Source: Thermoplasmata archaeon (GTDB lineage Archaea; Thermoplasmatota; Thermoplasmata; SG8-5). From it: a stretch of 8,785 nt of DNA. A program made the position numbers and the translations under genes. The stretch is from NCBI GenBank assembly GCA_030655715.1, contig JAUSPR010000093.1, positions 1-8,785 of the forward strand, in the 5' to 3' direction. Below, in pieces: positions 4,886-8,785 of the stretch; position 1 is the stretch's first letter, and every line of letters begins with the position of its first letter. Below the pieces are notes generated by a model, which was not told the DNA's origin, did no database searches, and saw only the letters and a list, made by a program, of their open reading frames with translations.

Positions 4886-5833
4886 ATGAGCGATGAAGAG
4901 AGTGGAATAGAAAAGTTGCCAGGAGTCGGACCAGCAACAGCGGAGAAGCTCAAGGAAGCCGGTTACACTACAATGATGGCCATTGCCGTAGAATCGCCCA
5001 AGAATCTTGCAGATTTATGCGAGATAGGCGAGACAGTCGCGGCCAAGGTCATTGCAGCAGCCAAGAAAGCTGCAGATATTGGTGGTTTCGAGACCGGTGA
5101 CATTGTAATGCAAAGAAGGGAGAAGGTCGGAAAGCTCACAAGCTGTTCCAAGGCTCTCGATTCCCTGCTGGGCGGCGGATTCGAATCTCAGGCCATTTCC
5201 GAGATGTATGGAGAATTCGGTTCGGGAAAGACCCAGATAGCCCATCAGTGCTGTGTCACTTGCCAGATGAAGGTGAAGGACGGCGGCCTTAACGGTGATG
5301 TTATCGTCATCGACACTGAAAACACTTTCAGACCGGAAAGGATAATCCAGATGTCCGATGCCCTTGGCATGGATTCGAAGGACGTGCTGTCCAGAATTCA
5401 CGTTGCCAGAGCGTTCAACTCGCATCATCAGATGTTGCTTGCAGAGAAGGCCAAGGAGATTGCAGGGGAGTTCAACGTCCGTTTATTGGTTGTTGACTCG
5501 TTAACCTCGCATTTCAGGGCAGAATATGTCGGCCGAGGCACACTCGCAGATCGCCAGCAAAAATTAAACAAGCACATGCATGAGCTGCTCAGGTTCGGCG
5601 ACTTACACAACGCGGTAATCATGGTCACGAACCAGGTTTCTGCAAAGCCTGACGCATTCTTCGGAGACCCGACACGGCCAATTGGCGGTCATATTGTCGG
5701 CCATACCGCAACGTTCAGGATGTATCTCAGAAAGAGCAAAGGCGGCAAGCGCATAGTGCGGCTCATTGACTCGCCCAACCTGCCTGAGGCCGAAGCCGTT
5801 ATAACTGTGGATGAAAAGGGCATAAGGGATTAA
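4886..5833 (+). CDS. radA: DNA repair and recombination protein RadA
   Basis: Archaeal RecA/Rad51 recombinase. It forms ATP-dependent filaments on single-stranded DNA and drives homology search and strand exchange. The 315-aa product has the usual length. The N-terminal helix-hairpin-helix domain (about 1-62) starts [20 protein letters not shown]. The linker GGFETGD (66-72) is the polymerisation motif region. The ATPase core has Walker A GEFGSGKT (109-116), [11 protein letters not shown], Walker B LLVVD (200-204) with [14 protein letters not shown], and TNQV (248-251) leading into the L2 region [13 protein letters not shown]. It ends in the conserved [24 protein letters not shown] block, so it is intact, with no intein. 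It is monocistronic. Repeat cluster B and a palindromic TATA box lie directly upstream, and it shares a terminator with the convergent gene. Confidence 0.98.
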   Translation: MSDEESGIEKLPGVGPATAEKLKEAGYTTMMAIAVESPKNLADLCEIGETVAAKVIAAAKKAADIGGFETGDIVMQRREKVGKLTSCSKALDSLLGGGFESQAISEMYGEFGSGKTQIAHQCCVTCQMKVKDGGLNGDVIVIDTENTFRPERIIQMSDALGMDSKDVLSRIHVARAFNSHHQMLLAEKAKEIAGEFNVRLLVVDSLTSHFRAEYVGRGTLADRQQKLNKHMHELLRFGDLHNAVIMVTNQVSAKPDAFFGDPTRPIGGHIVGHTATFRMYLRKSKGGKRIVRLIDSPNLPEAEAVITVDEKGIRD

Positions 5834-5844
5834 TGTCAAAAGGT

Positions 5845-5874
5845 CCTGATGGAGAAAAGCGTCACTCCATCAGG
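5845..5874. terminator. Bidirectional terminator shared by radA and the convergent HELxE gene
   Basis: CCTGATGGAG (5845-5854) and CTCCATCAGG (5865-5874) form a perfect 10-bp stem with a 10-nt loop. On the plus strand it is followed by TATTTTCTTATTTT, giving a U-rich tail for radA. On the minus strand it is followed by CCTTTTGACATT. The right arm is made from the last codons of the minus-strand gene, just before its TGA, so coding and termination signals overlap. Confidence 0.8.
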
Positions 5875-6308
5875 TATTTTCTTATTTTCGAGAGCGTTTT
5901 CACGTCGTGAGAATACTGGTAAGGCGTCATGTCCAGATCCTTGGGGACGGATTTCCACTTTGATATCCAGTTGGTGTGCATCAGCTTTCCCACTTCCCTG
6001 TCATAATCGTCCCATGCGATTCCCTGGTTTTCCACGTAGTGCTTCTCGTACTTGGTGGCAATCTCGTGTGCTCCCGGATATGTATAGCCTTGGTCTATGT
6101 GTATCTTTTCGACAAGTTCATGCAAGGCCAGGCTCATATGCAAATTCAGCTCCTTTCCCCCGATGGCAACTGTTTTCGGAACGTCGTCATCTATGTAAAT
6201 GACGCTGCCCTCCCTGTTGTAGCCAGCAAAGTAAGGTATGTCAAAGGAATTGTTCAACTGAAGTTTTGCCAATTTCTCCATATACTTGTCAAAATCTTTG
6301 GGTTCCAT
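5862..6308 (-). CDS. Uncharacterised protein with a HELxE motif
   Basis: The function is not recognised. The 148-aa soluble product has an N-terminal helix, then DIPYFAGYNREGSVIYIDDDVP (about 23-44), a helix with LALHELVEKIHID (60-72) and a second helix GAHEIATKYEKHYVENQGIAWDDYD (79-103). His63, Glu64, Glu67, His81 and Glu82 are arranged like possible metal ligands. From memory, small proteins with a YIDR..P..HE..EK..ID..Y..AH..A layout occur in Alphaproteobacteria, so this may be a widely spread family. A metal-dependent hydrolase or protease is possible but not shown. The start is supported by GGAGATC 7 nt before the ATG at 6308. It is convergent with radA, 28 bp away, and divergent from the DUF1003 gene. 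Confidence 0.75.
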   Translation of the reverse strand: MEPKDFDKYMEKLAKLQLNNSFDIPYFAGYNREGSVIYIDDDVPKTVAIGGKELNLHMSLALHELVEKIHIDQGYTYPGAHEIATKYEKHYVENQGIAWDDYDREVGKLMHTNWISKWKSVPKDLDMTPYQYSHDVKTLSKIRKYLME

Positions 6309-6393
6309 ATTTGATCTCCAAGGAATCGTTCTGCCCCATAATAAGACTATCTGCTCGATACCTATTTGTATCGCATCTACAGTGTGGCTGTTC

Positions 6394-6398
6394 GAGGT
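6394..6398 (+). promoter_or_regulatory. Ribosome binding site for the TTG start of the DUF1003 gene
   Basis: GAGGT lies 5 nt before TTG at 6404. A stronger-looking AGGAGG at 6417-6422 has no legal start codon at the right distance in this frame (the codon there is GTT), so it probably falls inside the coding region. Confidence 0.5.
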
Positions 6399-6403
6399 AC
6401 AGA

Positions 6404-7138
6404 TTGGCTAGAAAACAGGAGGAAACCGTTCTTTGCCAGATATGCGGAAAGCAGAAGCGCGCCAGCGTGTCCGTTCATGGTGAATTGGTAAGGCCTTCAA
6501 TTGTAAGCCATATTATCAGGATACACCCTGACTGGTCACCCTCCGGTTATATTTGTTTCACAGACCTGAACGCGTTCCGCGGACAGTATGTCAGGTCCAT
6601 TCTGGAGGAGGAGAGGGGCGAGCTATCCAGCATTGACAACGAGGTCATTAAAAGTCTCAGTGAGCATGACCTCCTGACCAGGGACACTGCGAAGGAATAC
6701 GAAGAACAGCTCACCTTCGGAGAAAAGATGGCTGACCGCGTGGCCGAGTTCGGTGGAAGCTGGGGCTTCATAGGCTTTTTCACAGTTATAATAATTTGCT
6801 GGCTGTTTGTGAACGCCTCCACACTGCTGATTAGGCCATTCGACCCATATCCATTCATACTTCTGAATTTAGTTCTCTCTTGCATTGCTGCGCTCCAGGC
6901 ACCGATAATCATAATGAGCCAGAACAGGCAGGCAGAACGGGACCGCATGCGCGCCCAGGAAGATTACAAGATCAACCTGAAGGCCGAATTGGAGATACGA
7001 CACCTGAGCGACAAGATAGACCATATCCTCACAAAACAATGGGAACGCATGATAAACATCCAGCAGATTCAGATGGAACTCATGGAGGAGATTGCCCAGC
7101 ATCCGACTGGGAAGACAGACATGAAACCGAAACCTTGA
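6404..7138 (+). CDS. DUF1003 family membrane protein with an N-terminal Cys/His zinc-like motif
   Basis: Integral membrane protein of unknown function. With the TTG start it has 244 aa. The N-terminal domain has CQIC (Cys11, Cys14), LVRPSI, HPDWSPSGYIC (His41, Cys51) and looks like a small zinc-binding unit. A soluble segment leads to FGEKMADRVAEFGGSW, the DUF1003 signature. Two membrane helices follow (about 119-141 and 149-171), joined by FDPYPFILLN and followed by QAPIIIMSQNRQAERDR. The tail (about 175-230) is highly charged and likely a coiled coil. No ATG lies between the previous gene and the CQIC motif; the only ATG farther upstream (6266) lies inside the opposite gene. TTG at 6404, with GAGGT before it, is therefore the best start. 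Its TGA directly abuts the xseB stop codon. The role is unknown; the family is often called a predicted membrane protein. Confidence 0.88.
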   Translation: MARKQEETVLCQICGKQKRASVSVHGELVRPSIVSHIIRIHPDWSPSGYICFTDLNAFRGQYVRSILEEERGELSSIDNEVIKSLSEHDLLTRDTAKEYEEQLTFGEKMADRVAEFGGSWGFIGFFTVIIICWLFVNASTLLIRPFDPYPFILLNLVLSCIAALQAPIIIMSQNRQAERDRMRAQEDYKINLKAELEIRHLSDKIDHILTKQWERMINIQQIQMELMEEIAQHPTGKTDMKPKP

Positions 7139-7318
7139 TCATTCATCCTTGCCTAGCTGTTTTATCCTGGTTTCAGCCTTGGAAAGTATCTGGTCCGCCA
7201 TCTTTGACAGTTTGACGCCATCCTCGTAGAGCTGCATTGCGCGTTCCAGCGGTATGGACTCATCCTCCAGTTCCTCATTCACTTTCCTGAGCTTATCTAA
7301 AATTTCTTCAAACTTCAA
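7139..7318 (-). CDS. xseB: Exonuclease VII small subunit
   Basis: Small subunit that assembles in several copies on XseA to give the single-strand-specific exonuclease VII. The 59-aa product reads KFEEILDKLRKVNEELEDES, then IPLERAMQLYEDGVKLSKMA and DQILSKAETRIKQLGKDE, which is the classic XseB pattern (two helices, with the P-L-E-x-A-x-x-L-Y-E-x-G core). Length is slightly shorter than bacterial XseB (about 70-80 aa). The start is TTG at 7318: an in-frame TGA lies only three codons upstream, and a strong GAGGTGA ribosome site sits 6 nt before the TTG, inside the end of xseA. It overlaps xseA by 11 nt, which implies translational coupling. Its TGA (7141-7139) is immediately next to the TGA of the DUF1003 gene, the two forming the palindrome TGATCA. 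Confidence 0.93.
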   Translation of the reverse strand: MKFEEILDKLRKVNEELEDESIPLERAMQLYEDGVKLSKMADQILSKAETRIKQLGKDE

Positions 7319-8486
7319 TGTCCTTCACCTCTCCTGTAATTTTGCCGTCCCTCATGAGACCTGTAAACTGGCCTTTCTTGAATTTGGATGCATCTGTGAC
7401 ACGGTTGCCGTCCTGGTACAATGCCGCAAGACCCTTTTCTTTCAGGGCCGCGACCCAGGTGGTTCTGAGGTCTGTTTCCCGCGCGTCCAGAGATTTCCTG
7501 GCCCTGGCAATGTGCGATATAACTGCATATCCAAAGCCGGCTTCAAGTCCCTTGACTGACGAACGGGAATTTTCCAGCCCGGAGTCGATGAGCTTCCGCC
7601 ACATGGCCATGTCCAGGCTGTCAATTGATTGGCGTGAGTTACGTATTATGTCGGCCATGGAAACCGATATTTTTTCGGCCAGTGATTCTTTCTCATCGAT
7701 GACGGATTGCATGTTCTGGACCACTATTTCGGCCGCGGCAGTGGGCGTGGATGCTCTACGGTCTGCCACATAATCGGTGATGACCTCGTCCACCTCGTGA
7801 CCAACCGCTGAAATAATCGGGGTGTTGCACCCAAAAACCGCCCTGGCCAATACCTCCTCATTGAAGGCCCACAGGTCCTCGATTGAACCGCCTCCGCGGC
7901 CGATAATAATCAAATCCACTTTCCCGTCCAGGGCCTTAATGCCCTGGGCAATGCTGGCTGCCGAGCCCTCGCCCTGAACCCTGGCATCGAAGGTTAGTAT
8001 CTCCACGCCCGGACCAGCCATGAAGACGCGGACCATGTCCTGGAGTGCCGCGCCCTTCTCGGACGTGACGATGCCGACCTTTTCGGGGAACATGGGAATC
8101 GGAACTTTCGCTTCAGCCGCGAACAGACCCTCGTCCAGCAGCTTCTGTTTCAGTTCCAGAAACTTCTTGAAAAGCTCGCCCCGGCCCTCGGGAATGCAGC
8201 GAATCACGTTCAGCTGATAAGTTGACTGCCCCGGATAGGTGTCAATGCTGCCCCAGACCACGACTTTGGCACCGTTCTGGAGCGGCAGCCCTTCAATATT
8301 GTAAGCCGCGGACTTCCAAATAACGCATTTCAGCTGCGATTTATCATCCTTTATCGAGAAATAATGATGACCTCTATCCGCGTAATTCGTCACTTCTCCC
8401 CGGACTGCGATGTCTTCCAGTTCTGGCTGGGCTCTCAGGGTATCCTTCACGATTCGCGAAACTTCCGAGACTGTGAGGGGGTCCAT
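7308..8486 (-). CDS. xseA: Exonuclease VII large subunit
   Basis: Catalytic subunit of exonuclease VII, which degrades single-stranded DNA from both ends into oligonucleotides. The 392-aa product has an N-terminal OB-fold (about 1-100; AVRGEVTNYADRGHHYFSIKD and VVVWGSIDTYPGQSTYQLNV). The catalytic domain contains GIVTSEKGAALQDM (Asp150), GRGGGSIEDLWAFNEE (Arg197) and SAVGHEVDEVITDYVADRRA followed by STPTAAAE (His230, Asp233); these correspond to the conserved Asp, Arg, His and Asp residues of E. coli XseA. A coiled-coil segment follows (about 255-350), shorter than in E. coli (456 aa), then a C-terminal beta-strand unit ending GKITGEVKDIEV. ATG at 8486 lies 25 nt from a TATA box, so the mRNA is probably leaderless. 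xseB overlaps its 3' end. The pair is patchily distributed in archaea, and bacterial origin by transfer is plausible. Confidence 0.96.
   Translation of the reverse strand: MDPLTVSEVSRIVKDTLRAQPELEDIAVRGEVTNYADRGHHYFSIKDDKSQLKCVIWKSAAYNIEGLPLQNGAKVVVWGSIDTYPGQSTYQLNVIRCIPEGRGELFKKFLELKQKLLDEGLFAAEAKVPIPMFPEKVGIVTSEKGAALQDMVRVFMAGPGVEILTFDARVQGEGSAASIAQGIKALDGKVDLIIIGRGGGSIEDLWAFNEEVLARAVFGCNTPIISAVGHEVDEVITDYVADRRASTPTAAAEIVVQNMQSVIDEKESLAEKISVSMADIIRNSRQSIDSLDMAMWRKLIDSGLENSRSSVKGLEAGFGYAVISHIARARKSLDARETDLRTTWVAALKEKGLAALYQDGNRVTDASKFKKGQFTGLMRDGKITGEVKDIEV
7325..7331 (-). promoter_or_regulatory. Ribosome binding site for xseB
   Basis: The minus strand reads GAGGTGA, a near-complete match to the archaeal anti-Shine-Dalgarno, 6 nt before the TTG start at 7318. 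It lies within the xseA coding end and fixes the unusual xseB start. Confidence 0.75.
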
Positions 8487-8506
8487 GAGTGGGGATTGGT
8501 TTTTTC

Positions 8507-8516
8507 GGTATAAAGG
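8507..8516 (-). promoter_or_regulatory. TATA box of the xseAB operon
   Basis: The minus strand reads CCTTTATACC, with the TTTATA core centred about 25 nt before the A of the xseA ATG at 8486. This is the spacing expected for a leaderless archaeal transcript. No Shine-Dalgarno precedes the ATG, consistent with that. Confidence 0.65.
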
Positions 8517-8521
8517 GTTGC

Positions 8522-8531
8522 GGGGGGGGGG
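8522..8531. repeat. Ten-base G tract next to the xseAB promoter
   Basis: A run of ten G on the plus strand (C on the xseA sense strand) lies 6 nt upstream of the xseA TATA box, at or just beyond the expected BRE position. Length variation here could alter promoter geometry; it is also a likely place for sequencing error. Confidence 0.7.
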
Positions 8532-8540
8532 TGGGCGAAA

Positions 8541-8570
8541 TTATTATCGGTACCCGAAGCTTGGGTTCGG
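8541..8570 (-). repeat. Hairpin-tail repeat copy C, upstream of xseA
   Basis: Read on the minus strand, outer arms CCGAA (8570-8566) and TTCGG (8558-8554) enclose a short loop, then the tail GTACCGATAATAA (8553-8541) points toward xseA. The inner arms of the other copies are degenerate here. Orientation relative to the downstream gene is the same as for the clusters before alaX and radA, and the tail ends 54 nt before the xseA ATG. Confidence 0.65.
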
Positions 8571-8591
8571 AACGTTGAGGAGGAGCGGAAA

Positions 8592-8616
8592 CGAAAGCCT
8601 TAATATCAGGCTTTCG
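8592..8616. promoter_or_regulatory. 9-bp palindrome enclosing a TATA-like core
   Basis: CGAAAGCCT (8592-8600) and AGGCTTTCG (8608-8616) are perfect inverted arms around TAATATC. The central CTTAATATC is a plausible TATA box about 40 nt before the ATG at 8645, predicting transcription start near 8629. A symmetrical factor binding here would block TBP, so this could be an operator. Alternatively it is a simple hairpin. Confidence 0.5.
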
Positions 8617-8644
8617 CATCCACTTCACTAACAGAGGGGTAGGC

Positions 8645-8785
8645 ATGTCTCAATGTTTTAAATGTGGAAAAAAAGGAATGTTTGTAAAAGTATACTATTG
8701 TGCACATTGTGGAAAAACGGCCTGTGAAGAATGTTTTATTTATTTACCTACCATAGATCCAGTATTCTATACAAAGGTGAAAAAT
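8645..8785 (+). CDS. N-terminal part of a small Cys-rich zinc-finger protein (3' truncated)
   Basis: Only 47 residues are visible before the window ends. Cysteines come in three CxxC pairs: Cys4/Cys7 (CFKC), Cys19/Cys22 (CAHC) and Cys27/Cys30 (CEEC), with His21 between. This resembles treble-clef or double zinc-ribbon modules (FYVE/RING-like spacing), with an FIYLP segment after. Start choice: ATG at 8645 is preceded by GAGGGGT about 3-4 nt upstream, and a palindromic TATA-like element lies about 40 nt upstream. Base composition is AT-rich, like the gene at the left edge and unlike the central genes. The role is unknown; binding nucleic acid or protein is the usual guess for such modules. Confidence 0.7.
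   Translation, partial: MSQCFKCGKKGMFVKVYYCAHCGKTACEECFIYLPTIDPVFYTKVKN

Noticed and set aside
8374..8646. Minus-strand frame upstream of and overlapping xseA
   Set aside because: It runs through the C10 tract, the promoter and the repeat copy, giving a Pro-rich low-complexity product; xseA has a clear start in another frame.

Overview
The window looks archaeal, most likely a euryarchaeon of the Thermoplasmatota or a relative. It carries RadA recombinase, the archaeal 4-phosphopantoate--beta-alanine ligase of CoA synthesis, a free-standing AlaX editing protein, TATA-box promoters about 25 nt ahead of start codons, and an exonuclease VII pair (xseA/xseB), which only some archaea have. The phylum is inferred from gene content and is less certain than the domain.

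Layout. Bases 1-741 hold the 3' end of an AT-rich gene for a membrane-anchored beta-helix surface protein. A convergent gene for a small 93-aa protein follows (839-1120, minus). Bases 1121-1834 are a roughly 700-bp stretch with no believable protein gene but many inverted repeats. alaX (1835-2542, plus) follows, then a 216-bp spacer with three consecutive nested dyads, the last of which probably terminates the phosphopantothenate synthetase gene (2759-3505, minus). That gene is divergent from an M29-type aminopeptidase gene (3599-4633, plus). A second repeat-rich spacer (4634-4885) precedes radA (4886-5833, plus). radA converges on an unrecognised HELxE gene (5862-6308, minus) through a shared 10-bp-stem terminator. 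A DUF1003 membrane protein with a TTG start (6404-7138, plus) abuts xseB stop to stop. xseA-xseB form a minus-strand operon (8486 to 7139) with an 11-nt overlap. At the right edge an AT-rich gene for a small Cys-rich zinc-finger protein begins (8645 onward).

The genes are mostly unrelated housekeeping units: tRNA proofreading, CoA synthesis, peptide turnover, recombination and single-strand DNA degradation. Only xseA/xseB clearly work together, as the two subunits of exonuclease VII. radA and xseAB share a broad DNA-repair theme.

The most interesting signal is a family of short hairpin repeats upstream of alaX, radA and xseA. Each copy is a two-part stem followed by a tail close to ATGCCGATAAAA. 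Stem sequences differ between copies but the two arms change together (CCAAA/TTTGG, CCCAA/TTGGG, TCCGAA/TTCGGA, TTCGAA/TTCGAA, CCGAA/TTCGG), so the fold appears to be conserved rather than the sequence. In all three places the tail points toward the downstream gene and ends about 45-65 nt before its start codon.
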